Below, in pieces: positions 7,696 through 16,614 of a DNA stretch of 34,288 nt. The stretch comes from Caryophanales bacterium (GTDB taxonomy: Bacteria > Bacillota > Bacilli > Bacillales > Bacillaceae_J), in contig DULJ01000068.1 of assembly GCA_012840465.1 (NCBI GenBank), positions 1 to 34,288 of the forward strand. Reading direction: 5' to 3'. A program made the translations under genes and the position numbers. Within the stretch, counting starts at the first letter, position 1. Every line of letters begins with the position of its first letter. Below the pieces are notes generated by a model that saw nothing but the letters and a program-made list of their open reading frames with translations, did not search any database and was not told the DNA's origin.

Positions 7696-9634
7696 ATGAT
7701 TAATAAGAAACTTGCGAAAAAAGGGGCTACTTTAGCACTTACATTGGCTATTACTGTTCCAGCAGTAACACCAGTAGTAGCGGCTTCCCAGGAAAATATT
7801 AAAATAGAATCTGTTAGATTTAATGGAATGGCAGCACCTACTACTATTGATGAAATGGTAAAAACATATACAAATGCAACCGTTGATGTGAAATATATCA
7901 ATGGAAAAGTACATACATTTCCGCTGACTTACAACTACCTATTTAAATCGGAAGATAAGGTAGCCACAGTTAAAGGTGAAAAAGTCCCTGCGGGTACACA
8001 CACCCATTGATGTAAATGGAAATCCAATTAAGGATCCAAGCAGCACAAACGGAGGCTACTTTGTCTCTGATGCTCCGGATTCAAACAGCTTATTCATGCC
8101 TATTAACGGTAAACTTTATATGATTACACATTATGAATATCAAACTATTGATGCTGCTGGTAAATCAGCATACGGTTTAGTTCCAGCATCTATGTCTTTA
8201 ACTGAGTTGGAACAGAACAAAAAAACAGGTGAACTCAAAACTGTAAAAGTAGAAAAAGTTGATTTTTCAGCTGTAAATGGACTTTGGATTCCATGTAATG
8301 GATCATTATCTCCATGGAATACACATTTAGGTTCTGAAGAGTACGAACCAGATGCACGTCTTTTCTTAGACCAAACTTCGAAAGTAAGAAGTCAAGTTGA
8401 AACATTCGCTCAATTCTATTTCGGAGATAAAGCAAAGGCTAATCCTTATTTCTATGGCTACACTCCTGAAATTACAGTAGATAAGAATGGTAAAACATCC
8501 GTTGTAAAACATTACAGTACAGGACGTTTCTCTCATGAGTTAGCTAAAGTCATGCCTGATAATAAAACTGTTTTTTACGGGGATGATGGTGGTAATACAG
8601 GAATGTTTATGTATGTAGCTGACAAAGAAAAAGATTTATCATCAGGAACATTATATGCAGCTACATTTAAACAAACAGGTATTGAAAACGGTGGCTCAGG
8701 AGATTTACAATGGATTAATTTAGGGCATGCAACGGATAAAGAAGTGAAAAATATTATTGACAGCGGGAGTACATTCAATGATATTTTTGAAACTTCAGAT
8801 GCTCCTAAAGCAGGTTTCACAGCTATTAAAACATACTCAAATGAAGGAAAAGTTGAATACCTAAAACTTAAACCTGGCAAAGAAAAGGCAGCAGCCTTCC
8901 TTGAAACTCGTCGATATGCGGCTATTCTTGGTGCGACTACAGAATTTAATAAAATGGAAGGTGTAGCGCTAAACGAAAAGGATAAAAAAGTGTATATTGC
9001 AATTTCCGATCAAAGTAAGGCTATGGAAAAGGATTCAACAGGAAAAGACCCGACAGACCATATTCAATTGCCAAAAATTAAAGCTGGTGTAACTTATCAA
9101 TTAGACTTACAAAGTGACCAAAAAGATAGTCAAGGAAAGGCAATTAATAGCTCATATGTAGCACTTTCAATGTCTGGATTAGTTGTTGGTGAAGATTTAA
9201 AAGAAGCTGATGCATATGGAAACACTGCGAATGTAGATAAAGTAGCGAATCCAGATAACCTAAGTTACTCTGAAGCAATGAGAATACTATTTATTGGTGA
9301 AGATAGTGGTGCCCACACAAATAACTTCGTTTGGGCTTATAATGTTGATACAAAAGAATTAGATCGAATTTTATCTGTTCCAGCAGGAGCGGAAGCAACT
9401 GGATTATTTGCTGCTGATGATCGTAATGGATTCTCATATATTTTCAGTAATTTCCAGCATCCTGGTGACGAAGTAGATGGTAAGTCCATTACCGCTATTA
9501 ATAAAGAAGAACTACTTAAAGCGATTGATGAACAAATTGGTATTAATAAAACAGGCGGTATTGGTTATATCTCTGGTCTGCCATCTGTAACAAAAATGCC
9601 GGATTTCTCTCAATCTGGTAAAAAAGGCAACTAG
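7696..9634 (+). pseudogene. Secreted PhoX/DUF839-family phosphatase, frameshifted
   Basis: The ORF starting at ATG 7696 has a signal peptide (charged N-terminus, hydrophobic core about residues 11-28, cleavage near AA-SQ) but stops at 8008-8010. The remaining roughly 545 residues continue in the +1 frame to 9634 and carry the PhoX-like core IPCNGSLSPWNTHLGSEEYEPD, with further acidic metal-type motifs (DDGGNTGMF, GEDSGAHTNNF). PhoX enzymes are calcium/iron-dependent secreted phosphatases that release phosphate from organic esters. The break falls in an (AC)4 tract at 7996-8003: removing two AC units would give PAGTPIDVNG, adding one would give PAGTHTPIDV. The rest of the gene is intact, so this is recent, reversible, or a sequencing error. 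A good RBS (AGGGGGA) and terminator flank it. Confidence 0.75.
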
Positions 9635-9658
9635 ATGAACAATGCGATATAGTATTTG

Positions 9659-9693
9659 AAAAGGTGATACGGAATTTTCCGTATCACCTTTTT
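9659..9693 (+). terminator. Terminator of the PhoX-like gene
   Basis: A 13-bp perfect stem (AAGGTGATACGGA 9661-9673, TCCGTATCACCTT 9678-9690) is followed by T residues. Confidence 0.85.
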
Positions 9694-9871
9694 AACGAAT
9701 GCTTTTAAAGAAGGGAATTAATCACATATATAGAATTTATAATAAATAAGGCAACACTTTCGATGTGAATTTGACCAATAAGCATTGATATGACTAGGAA
9801 TGATAGAAATTGCTGTGCAAGTTTGTGCAGACAGTATAAAAATTCAATTTGAAACGTAGGAGGTGGTATAG

Positions 9872-11563
9872 ATGATATCTAAAGATGAAATTTACCGTCT
9901 ACTAGAGAAATTAGAAACAAATATTGCTGATGATCTGGAATCACAACAAATAGATTTTAAGCAATGGATTACAAGAAGTTTTGATGACAACATTAAGTTG
10001 ATGTTAAAAATGGCTGTATGTATGGCCAATGGTGGTGGAGGCAGCGTTGTATTCGGTGTTGCTGATAAAGTTAAAGGAAAATCTAATGCTATATTGGGTG
10101 TTCCGCAAGATTTGGACACCACTATCCTTCAAAAAAGGATTTATGAAAAAACAGACCCACATCTAACTCCGGTGTTTGAGGACATTGTTGTATCTGAAGG
10201 AACAAAGCGCTTATTGCTAATGAATGTGTATCCGGGTATGCCACCTTATACTACAACTGATGGTTCAGCAACTATAAGACAGGGCAAGGATTGTATTCCA
10301 TATACTGGATCATTAAGGCGTAAAATGATGGATGCTTCAATTGAACTGGACTTTACTGCAGAAATTATACATGAAGATTGGAAAAGTCTTTTCTCACATT
10401 CCGCAATGGAACGTGTACGTGAAATTATGTCTAGAGAAAGGGTTGACGCAAACCTTTTATCATTATCTGATGAGGATTTATTACGGTCAATTGGAGCATT
10501 AAAAGATCATTATTTTACAAAAGGTTCCTTGTTACTTGTTGGGAAACCTGAAGCTATTTCAAGGTTGATTCCTCAACATAAATGGTCGTATAGAAAGATG
10601 ATCAGTGACACAGATTATTCCCTTAGGGATGACGGAACACACGCTATTCCCATAGCATTATATGAACTCGAACGATACATTGCTGTTGATAATCCAATGG
10701 TAACTGTTGAATCTGGACTTGTACATCCAGAGTTTAGCACTTATCCGACAATAGCACTAAGGGAAGCATTACTTAATGCATTTGGTCATCGGGACTATCG
10801 AATGATTGGGACTATCATGTTGAAGCAATATAAGGATAAGCTAATCCTAACTAATCCAGGGGAGTTTGTCGGGGGTATTACTCCTCAAAACATCCTCCAC
10901 CATCCTCCAGTAGCGAGGAATAATCACTTAATGGATTTGTTAGATAGGCTAAAATTAGTTAATCGTTCAAATTTGGGCGTTTCAAGGATATTTCGCTCAT
11001 TATTAATTGAAGGAAAAGAGCCACCTATCTATAGGGAAATTGGTAGTAACATTGAGCTTACTTTTATATCTTCTCCTTTAAATAAAAACTTTAAAAACTT
11101 GATTGATCATATGGCGAAAGAAAATCATCACATTGATGTTGACCACTTGCTTGTATTGCAATATTTAATGAGACATGAAGAAATTGATACTTCAATAGCT
11201 GCCGACGTCGCACAAAGAAGTATGGAACAAGCCCGTGAACTACTTAGCCAAATGCATAATGAGTTTAACTTATTAGAATCAATTGGTCGTGGAAAAGGAA
11301 GATATTTCACCTTTTCGCGAAATGCCTATGAAATGTTAAAAGGAGAAATGAAATATGAACGGCAGCAAAGTTTGGATAAAGAGGCAGTCAAAATCCGAGT
11401 CCTATCAATTTTAAAAACAGATCGAAGCTTAACTAATAAGGAAATAAGACAGTTAACTGGGATGAATCGTAAACAAGTACAACGTTTAATACAGGAACTA
11501 GAACCAGATGGTGTAAAAATCGTTGGAAGAGGAGCGGGTACAAAATATATCTATTCACCCTAA
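9872..11563 (+). CDS. AlbA_2/Schlafen-type ATP-binding regulator (COG2865-like)
   Basis: A 563-aa protein with an N-terminal AlbA_2 (Schlafen-like, divergent AAA_4) domain at about residues 15-140 (DFKQW, then AVCMANGGGGSVVFGV, later TIRQGKDCIPY). A GHKL-type HATPase_c_4 domain follows at about 290-385 (ALREALLNAFGHRDY, ITNPGEF-like LILTNPGEF), then two winged-helix segments at the C-terminus (about 415-480 and 505-560). Such proteins are often annotated as RecG-related helicases or transcriptional regulators and recur in accessory islands. The start follows AGGAGGTGG. It stands alone with its own terminator. Target unknown. Confidence 0.75.
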   Translation: MISKDEIYRLLEKLETNIADDLESQQIDFKQWITRSFDDNIKLMLKMAVCMANGGGGSVVFGVADKVKGKSNAILGVPQDLDTTILQKRIYEKTDPHLTPVFEDIVVSEGTKRLLLMNVYPGMPPYTTTDGSATIRQGKDCIPYTGSLRRKMMDASIELDFTAEIIHEDWKSLFSHSAMERVREIMSRERVDANLLSLSDEDLLRSIGALKDHYFTKGSLLLVGKPEAISRLIPQHKWSYRKMISDTDYSLRDDGTHAIPIALYELERYIAVDNPMVTVESGLVHPEFSTYPTIALREALLNAFGHRDYRMIGTIMLKQYKDKLILTNPGEFVGGITPQNILHHPPVARNNHLMDLLDRLKLVNRSNLGVSRIFRSLLIEGKEPPIYREIGSNIELTFISSPLNKNFKNLIDHMAKENHHIDVDHLLVLQYLMRHEEIDTSIAADVAQRSMEQARELLSQMHNEFNLLESIGRGKGRYFTFSRNAYEMLKGEMKYERQQSLDKEAVKIRVLSILKTDRSLTNKEIRQLTGMNRKQVQRLIQELEPDGVKIVGRGAGTKYIYSP

Positions 11564-11665
11564 AGATGGGGACAAAATGGGACAATACTGAAGCTTAAAT
11601 CATTAGTCTTTAAATACCAATTGGGAAAATGGGGACAAAAATAGGGACAAAATGGGGACATTATG
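11564..11665 (+). repeat. Degenerate TGGGGACAAAA repeats after the AlbA_2 gene
   Basis: Four to five near copies of ATGGGGACAAAA occur (around 11566, 11577, 11630, 11642, 11652). In one frame they read MGTKIGTKMGT, resembling the G-D/T-K linker repeats found between domains in this family. They lie after the stop codon and are probably vestigial. Confidence 0.45.
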
Positions 11666-11678
11666 AAAAATAATAAAA

Positions 11679-11727
11679 AACAGGGTAAGCCTTTTTTTAC
11701 ATATAGTGCTCTTGCCCCGTTTTTTTA
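11679..11727 (+). terminator. Terminator of the AlbA_2 gene
   Basis: The stem AACAGGGTAAG / CTTGCCCCGTT has one mismatch and one wobble and is followed by seven T residues. Confidence 0.6.
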
Positions 11728-11741
11728 TTTAAGGAAATGAA

Positions 11742-11796
11742 GTTAGTTTACCCCATCCAACGTTACGGTGAACCGTACTATAAATAGATGCGGTTT
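11742..11796 (+). repeat. Intergenic repeat, copy 3 (16-codon mini-ORF)
   Basis: Nearly identical to copy 1. From the ATG at 11738 it reads MKLVYPIQRYGEPYYK and then TAG. The upstream AAGGA is too close to the ATG to be a normal ribosome binding site, so I treat it as a relic rather than a gene. Confidence 0.65.
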
Positions 11797-11839
11797 TTTC
11801 GATGGGCTGTCTATAAAGGATTGCTCTTTTTTTAATTGG

Positions 11840-11875
11840 AATGGAACAGAGTTCCCGACCCTCTGTCCCATTTTT
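11840..11875 (+). terminator. Hairpin with T-tail between convergent units
   Basis: The stem AATGGAACAGAG (11840-11851) / CTCTGTCCCATT (11861-11872) has one wobble and is followed by TTTTT on the plus strand. No gene on that strand needs it apart from the AlbA_2 unit further upstream. Confidence 0.5.
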
Positions 11876-11885
11876 GGATGCCTAC

Positions 11886-12110
11886 TCATTCTTCCTTATA
11901 AAAACGCTCACCGGTTTCTGGATTGAAATAAACGACTAATTTTTTATTTGTAGTTGGATCAATAGATACCTCATTTGTTCGAACGAAGCCTTTAGGTACT
12001 TGTTGACCATGTTTTGCTTTGAAACGGCGGTCCCATATAAACCAAGACCCGACGATCAGTATAAGTAGAATGAGGAGTTGGATACCGTAAAATCCTAAAA
12101 CCCATTTCAT
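11886..12110 (-). CDS. Small single-span membrane protein
   Basis: A 74-aa protein with one N-terminal transmembrane helix (about residues 3-26, WVLGFYGIQLLILLILIVGSW region) and a soluble tail ending in PETGERFYKEE. AAAAGGA precedes the ATG. It lies 3 bp after the stop of the UPF0145 gene, so they form an operon. The tail pattern (VSIDPTTNKK..VYFNPETGERFY) recurs in Bacillaceae hypothetical proteins to my recollection; function unknown. Confidence 0.75.
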   Translation of the reverse strand: MKWVLGFYGIQLLILLILIVGSWFIWDRRFKAKHGQQVPKGFVRTNEVSIDPTTNKKLVVYFNPETGERFYKEE

Positions 12111-12113
12111 TAG

Positions 12114-12434
12114 TTATTCCTTTTCAACAATAACAGCTGTACCGTAAGCAACAATTTCACTCATGTTCTGACCAATTTCACCAGAATCAAAGCGCATCAT
12201 AATAATAGCATTTGCTCCCATCGTCGTTGCATTTTTCACCATCCGGTCAATTGCTTGTTTTCTTGCATCTTCCAGCATTTCTGTATACTGGTTTATTTCC
12301 CCGCCAACAATGCCCTTTAGAGAAGCCAAGATATCTTTACCAATCCCTCTCGCCCTTACCGTTAAACCAAAAACTGGACCCAACACTTCTGTAACTTTAT
12401 AATTAGCAATCTTCTCTGTTGTTCCTATAATCAT
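12114..12434 (-). CDS. UPF0145 (YbjQ) family protein
   Basis: A 106-aa protein of the YbjQ/DUF74 family, with GLTVRARGIGKDI and GANAIIMMRFDSGEI hallmarks. Family members are small, form a pentamer-like ring in structures, and have no agreed function. The length is normal. GGAGGCG precedes the ATG. It is first in an operon with the membrane protein downstream. Confidence 0.9.
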   Translation of the reverse strand: MIIGTTEKIANYKVTEVLGPVFGLTVRARGIGKDILASLKGIVGGEINQYTEMLEDARKQAIDRMVKNATTMGANAIIMMRFDSGEIGQNMSEIVAYGTAVIVEKE

Positions 12435-12489
12435 ATATGAATTCGCCTCCTTAACAAAATGGTTACTACATCCTTATTCTACTTCTATT

Positions 12490-12539
12490 GGGGGATAAGT
12501 ATTATTATTTTTTCTTTCAAATAAAAAGTATTTACCCCC
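12490..12539 (-). terminator. Long hairpin at the 3' end of the EamA gene
   Basis: GGGGGATAA / TTTACCCCC arms with AT-rich inner pairing span the stop codon of the EamA gene. No clear T-run follows on the minus strand, so termination is only likely. Confidence 0.4.
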
Positions 12540-13434
12540 TAATATGTTTCCTAACCCTAAAAAGACTTCTGCCAAGCTCATTTAACACAATCGCTGCTAA
12601 TATAATAGCCGTGCCTAACCACTGAAGTGGCGTTACTACTTCTGATAAAATAAAGCTGGCTGATAGGATGGCAACTGGTAATTCAACGGATGACAATATA
12701 TTGGCGATTCCACCTGAAACCAATGGTGCGCCCACTGCGAAAAATAGTGGGGGAATGACTGCTCCAAATAGAGAAACACCAACGGCTGACGTTAATAAGT
12801 TTACCTCCAACGGAAATACAGAGGGAATGTCACGCAGGAAAATGATAAGAATTAAGATGGTTGACCCAGTAGACATTAAAGATGTCCGAGTCCATGGGTC
12901 TACTTTTACTGCGACCTTTCCACTGAAAAAAATAAATCCGGCATAAGTGAATGCGGAAAGAATACCAAAAAGGAAACCTTTAAAAGGTAGTCCCTGTACG
13001 TCGCCATTTAAGATATTAGAGGCAAAAAAGACTCCAATCAATATTAAAACGATGGACAATAAAGTTATAGGCGCAGGTTTAATTTTGTTGAAAATCCATT
13101 CTAAAAAAATTCCTATCCAAACAAATTGAAACAATAAAATAATGGCCAATGAGGCAGGCAAATATTCTATTGCACCATAGTAAAAAATACTTGTTAAGCC
13201 GGCAAAACAACCGGTCATCATGATTTGAGGGATATTCTTCTTATTAAGCCCTTTAAAGCTGGATCGTTTAATTAGAGTGATAGACCATAACAAAAATACA
13301 GAAATAAACATTTGAAGGATCGTAATTTGGGCAAGTGAGTAGCCGTAGCTAAACCCCAATTTAGCGAATATCGGTGTAAAGCCAAAACATCCTGAACCTA
13401 CTAATACGAACAAAATGCCTTTATTTAACTTCAT
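12532..13434 (-). CDS. EamA-family (DMT superfamily) transporter
   Basis: A 300-aa membrane protein with about ten hydrophobic helices in two EamA repeats (about residues 5-138 and 150-290). These carriers usually export amino acids or other metabolites in exchange for protons; the substrate cannot be read from sequence. ATG follows AAGGAGG. The basic tail (RSLFRVRKHIRG) is cytoplasmic in the usual topology. It is transcribed alone from a promoter at 13471-13498. Confidence 0.85.
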   Translation of the reverse strand: MKLNKGILFVLVGSGCFGFTPIFAKLGFSYGYSLAQITILQMFISVFLLWSITLIKRSSFKGLNKKNIPQIMMTGCFAGLTSIFYYGAIEYLPASLAIILLFQFVWIGIFLEWIFNKIKPAPITLLSIVLILIGVFFASNILNGDVQGLPFKGFLFGILSAFTYAGFIFFSGKVAVKVDPWTRTSLMSTGSTILILIIFLRDIPSVFPLEVNLLTSAVGVSLFGAVIPPLFFAVGAPLVSGGIANILSSVELPVAILSASFILSEVVTPLQWLGTAIILAAIVLNELGRSLFRVRKHIRG

Positions 13435-13470
13435 TATGAAGCCTCCTTGATGCCAAAAGACTATCGGACT

Positions 13471-13498
13471 ATTATATCATAAAAAGCAGGTTAGTCAT
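13471..13498 (-). promoter_or_regulatory. Sigma-A type promoter of the EamA gene
   Basis: On the minus strand, ATGACT (-35) and TATAAT (-10) are separated by 16 nt, ahead of the EamA ribosome binding site. Confidence 0.45.
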
Positions 13499-13659
13499 GT
13501 AGAACACATCCGCTCTTTTTTTAATTAAGGAAAGGATAAGGAAATCATAAGGAATGAAAACAGGAAAATAAGGAAGTATTAGCGAATATTAAGAAAGTTT
13601 GTTACAGGTTTCAAGCTCGTTTAAACTTTTATTTTTGCTTGCGGGGGAGGTTAGGAAGC

Positions 13660-14607
13660 ATGAAGAAGACAGATCGCTTGTTGGCCATAGTGATTGAGTT
13701 GCAACGTAAGGGGATTTTACGCGCTGAGGATTTGGCATCTACATTCGAGACAAGTGTAAGGACTATCTACCGTGATATTCAAGCTCTTAGTGAGGCTGGT
13801 GTACCGGTGATAGGAGCCCCAGGTTTGGGGTATTCATTGATGGATGGGTATTTTCTTCCACCGATTAGTTTCACGGCGGAGGAATCAGTTGCATTGCTCA
13901 TAGGTGCGGATTTTATTAAACAAAGATTTGATGATGATTATGGAATCAGTGCCCAAACCTCCTGTGAAAAAATTGAGGCTATTCTACCTGAGACTGTTCG
14001 CAGAGAAACATCCCGGGTGCGTAAGACTATCCGATTGCTTTCTTCTGGTGAACTTGTTTCTTGGGAAAAAGAGAAGGAATACATCGTAATGGTGCGTAGA
14101 GCAATATTGGAGGAGCGAAAAATAAGCTTTCAGTATTTAAAAAGCATGCCGGAAGTGGATGGGAACCGCCAAAGCTTTCGTGTTGTGGATCCTTATGGGC
14201 TTGTGTTGGTTCAAGGGTCATGGATACTGATTGCACATTGTCATCTGCGTCAGGGAATGCGTCATTTCCGGTTATCTCGGATGACGCAACTTACTATTTT
14301 GGAAGAGCAATTTAAAATGCCTACCGATTTTAATTTGCCTGATTACGAGCCTCCGGATGATCGCAATCTAAGTGTAATCATTAAGATTAACCCTGAAATT
14401 GTAGATAAAGTGAAGGAATCAAATAACTTTTACATGGAAGCAATAGAGGAGCATGAGAGTGGTTTGCATGCAATCTTTCGAGTTCGTCAGCCTGACGAAT
14501 TACTGCATTGGGTACTTGGCTGGGGTGCAGATGTAGTTGTATTAGAACCAGAATCCTTTCGAAACCGAATCCGTGAAGAAATCGAAAAAATGTTGAAACG
14601 CTACTGA
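13660..14607 (+). CDS. YafY-type HTH/WYL-domain transcriptional regulator
   Basis: A 315-aa regulator. It has an N-terminal HTH_11/DeoR-like winged helix (about residues 1-60, SVRTIYRDIQALSEAGVPV), a WYL ligand-sensing domain (about 140-215, ISFQYLK to RHFRLSRM) and a WCX C-terminal domain (about 230-315). I chose ATG 13660 because GGGGGAGG lies 10 nt upstream; the upstream TTG at 13639 overlaps that site. The ligand may be a nucleic acid or small molecule. The DinB-family gene downstream is a plausible target or partner. Confidence 0.88.
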   Translation: MKKTDRLLAIVIELQRKGILRAEDLASTFETSVRTIYRDIQALSEAGVPVIGAPGLGYSLMDGYFLPPISFTAEESVALLIGADFIKQRFDDDYGISAQTSCEKIEAILPETVRRETSRVRKTIRLLSSGELVSWEKEKEYIVMVRRAILEERKISFQYLKSMPEVDGNRQSFRVVDPYGLVLVQGSWILIAHCHLRQGMRHFRLSRMTQLTILEEQFKMPTDFNLPDYEPPDDRNLSVIIKINPEIVDKVKESNNFYMEAIEEHESGLHAIFRVRQPDELLHWVLGWGADVVVLEPESFRNRIREEIEKMLKRY

Positions 14608-14633
14608 CATGCAGTTGTCAGTAGCGTTTTGTT
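14596..14633 (+). terminator. Terminator at the end of the WYL gene
   Basis: A 14-bp perfect stem (AAACGCTACTGACA 14596-14609, TGTCAGTAGCGTTT 14617-14630) begins inside the last codons and ends in TTTTG. Confidence 0.75.
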
Positions 14634-14670
14634 ATAGTCAGACTATATCATGATAAAGGAGTTGTTTGAC

Positions 14671-15213
14671 ATGAATACAACGAAAGCATTACAGCAGTTT
14701 AAAGACATAGCGTTTCATTATCTTCGTGAACTGGATAATTTCAGTATGGAGCAATTGAAGTGGCAGCCAAGTAAGGATGAGTGGTCAATTGGACAAATGT
14801 ACCAGCATCTAATTAACTCGGCTCTTTATATGCACCTTCATAATATCGAACATTGCATACAGAGTAAGAATGATACGGTCTCTTTAGCTGAAAAAACAAT
14901 GGAGGGTGCAGCGATATTTGAACGGGGAGGCTTTCCGCCTATACGAATTAAGGTTCCTCCTTCCCCACAATATACACCGGAGCAACCGAAAAGCAAAGAA
15001 CAGTTAGTCCAAGGAATAAATAGTGTAATTCACCGAATGGAAGAAACCGAGCCTAAGCTTGAAAAGGTATCTAAACAGAATACGGTCTCCCACCCGAGTT
15101 TCGGGGCATTACATGCAAAGGAATGGTTTTTGCTCATTGAAATGCACTACCGACATCATCTTTTGCAGTTAGAACGTTTAAAAAAGGATTTAGATAGGAA
15201 CAATTATGCATGA
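14671..15213 (+). CDS. DinB-family protein
   Basis: A 180-aa four-helix-bundle protein of the DinB/YfiT-like group, which usually binds a metal through three histidines; here HLIN (about residue 46) and MHYRHH (about 162-167) are candidates. Related proteins include bacillithiol-dependent transferases. I chose ATG 14671 because AAAGGAG (14655-14661) precedes it properly; the in-frame ATG at 14650 lies upstream of that site. Substrate unknown. Confidence 0.82.
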   Translation: MNTTKALQQFKDIAFHYLRELDNFSMEQLKWQPSKDEWSIGQMYQHLINSALYMHLHNIEHCIQSKNDTVSLAEKTMEGAAIFERGGFPPIRIKVPPSPQYTPEQPKSKEQLVQGINSVIHRMEETEPKLEKVSKQNTVSHPSFGALHAKEWFLLIEMHYRHHLLQLERLKKDLDRNNYA

Positions 15214-15228
15214 AGAAGGGTAATTTCA

Positions 15229-15258
15229 GTCCCCCGCTGCTTTAACCTAGCGGGGGAC
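15229..15258. terminator. GC-rich hairpin between convergent genes
   Basis: A 10-bp perfect stem (GTCCCCCGCT / AGCGGGGGAC) lies between the DinB and SRPBCC genes; T-tails are poor on both sides. Confidence 0.5.
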
Positions 15259-15272
15259 AGCCTTTATAGATT

Positions 15273-15716
15273 TTATTTTTGCCCCTCCAATTTTGCAGCG
15301 ATAGCAATGGCCATTTCTTCCGTTACCTTGGGAAGATAAGACTTTAAAACTTTATTAATGAGCGGACCCATTGCACCACTAGCTGTCAGCTCAAGATAAA
15401 GAGTCATCCTTGTTTTATTTTTATCAATAGCTTCTGCTAGGAAATATCCTCTACCTGAAAGGTCCTCATTTGCTCCTTTTAAGTTAAAAGTAACTTTTGT
15501 CGGTTCAATCCACTCCTTAATAGTGACCATTAGACCTATTTTTTTCTTGATGAATCCAACGTTACCGTAAAATTCCCAGGTGGACTGACGGTTAGTAAAT
15601 TTCCGGTGTTGGATATATCCGGGAATAAGTGGAGCCCAGTTATCCATGTCCTTAACAAAATCCCAAACTTGATTGATTGGCAAACTCACCTCAACTTGAT
15701 GCATTCCGCTTGGCAT
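15273..15716 (-). CDS. SRPBCC/CoxG-family protein
   Basis: A 147-aa START-like fold protein (PINQVWDFVKDMDNWAPLIPGY at the N-terminus, central ANEDLSGRGYF and a long C-terminal helix). CoxG-like members bind lipids or hydrophobic ligands or help carbon monoxide dehydrogenase assembly; no cox genes are nearby, so a generic ligand-binding role is safer. AGAAGG lies before the ATG. Single gene. Confidence 0.82.
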   Translation of the reverse strand: MPSGMHQVEVSLPINQVWDFVKDMDNWAPLIPGYIQHRKFTNRQSTWEFYGNVGFIKKKIGLMVTIKEWIEPTKVTFNLKGANEDLSGRGYFLAEAIDKNKTRMTLYLELTASGAMGPLINKVLKSYLPKVTEEMAIAIAAKLEGQK

Positions 15717-15889
15717 TCCTTTTCCTTCTTTCCATTTGATAGTAAGTCCTTCATGTATCTATATACTTATTATTTGTATGCTTCCTTCATCAAAGGGGGA
15801 ATGTGCCGGATGAAAGACAACTCAGGTGGTTACGAATATTGCGTGATTTGAATACGATAAGAATACGACTAACTAACCTGAGGTGAAAT

Positions 15890-16528
15890 ATGAACTTCAA
15901 CCTTTTCCGTTATCTTGCGTTAGGCGATTCCCTTACTGTTGGTGTTGGTGTTCCTATTTGGGATCCGGGATTTGTTGAATATTACAGAGGCGTAAGCCAA
16001 CGAATAATCAAAGAGCCTCTTCTTTATCAAAAATACGCGATATCAGGAGCAACGACAGAGGATGTTTTAAATTTTACTTATTCCCAAATTGTTACGGAAG
16101 CTATAAAATGTGCCAATATCATCACCATAACGGCTGGAGGCGATGACTTAATTAACGCCGCCAGGCAATTTATAATGGATGAAAATAAAGAAGATATTTT
16201 ACATGCTATTAAACAATCCCAGAAAAATTACATTAATTTATTGGAAAGAATTCATCGTATGGATAAACAAGATAAATACATTATCCGGTTAATGACTTTA
16301 TATAACCCTTTTCCTGATATTCCTGTAGTAGATGAGGCAATCAAAAGGTTTAATGTATTGATTAAAAGCTTTGGTCGGGAAACGAATGTTAAAGTAGCTG
16401 ATATTTATAGTGTATTCAAGGGGAATGAGCAGGGGTTACTATCCAAAGGAGGGGTTCATCCCAATAGTAAGGGATATTATCAAATGGCATTAGATTTTAG
16501 CAGGCTCGGATATTCACCGTTAGTGTAA
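15890..16528 (+). CDS. SGNH/GDSL-type esterase-like protein (LipC/YcsK-like)
   Basis: A 212-aa protein with block I GDSLTVG (Ser14 as nucleophile), block II around SGATTED (Gly53) and block V VHPN (His190). The length matches the spore-associated LipC/YcsK group of Bacillus, which hydrolyses phospholipids or lipids. Two family residues are changed: block III reads GGDD where GxND is usual, and the DxxH motif reads GGVH with Gly187 in place of the catalytic Asp. It may therefore be weak, altered or inactive. The RBS (GAGGTGA) is part of an imperfect inverted repeat with CTCAGGT near 15822. Confidence 0.75.
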   Translation: MNFNLFRYLALGDSLTVGVGVPIWDPGFVEYYRGVSQRIIKEPLLYQKYAISGATTEDVLNFTYSQIVTEAIKCANIITITAGGDDLINAARQFIMDENKEDILHAIKQSQKNYINLLERIHRMDKQDKYIIRLMTLYNPFPDIPVVDEAIKRFNVLIKSFGRETNVKVADIYSVFKGNEQGLLSKGGVHPNSKGYYQMALDFSRLGYSPLV

Positions 16529-16614
16529 GGTTCCTCCAAGTATGACAAAAACTCGTAACACAAAGAGAATTCCGCGAATACCCTGTAAATGAGTAAATTT
16601 AAGGAGGAAGTCTA

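Noticed and set aside
15786-15851. Small peptide gene (MKDNSGGYEYCVI or 16-aa version)
   Set aside because: AAGGGGGA precedes it, but spacing to the first ATG is too short, and the region fits better as part of a leader with an inverted repeat.
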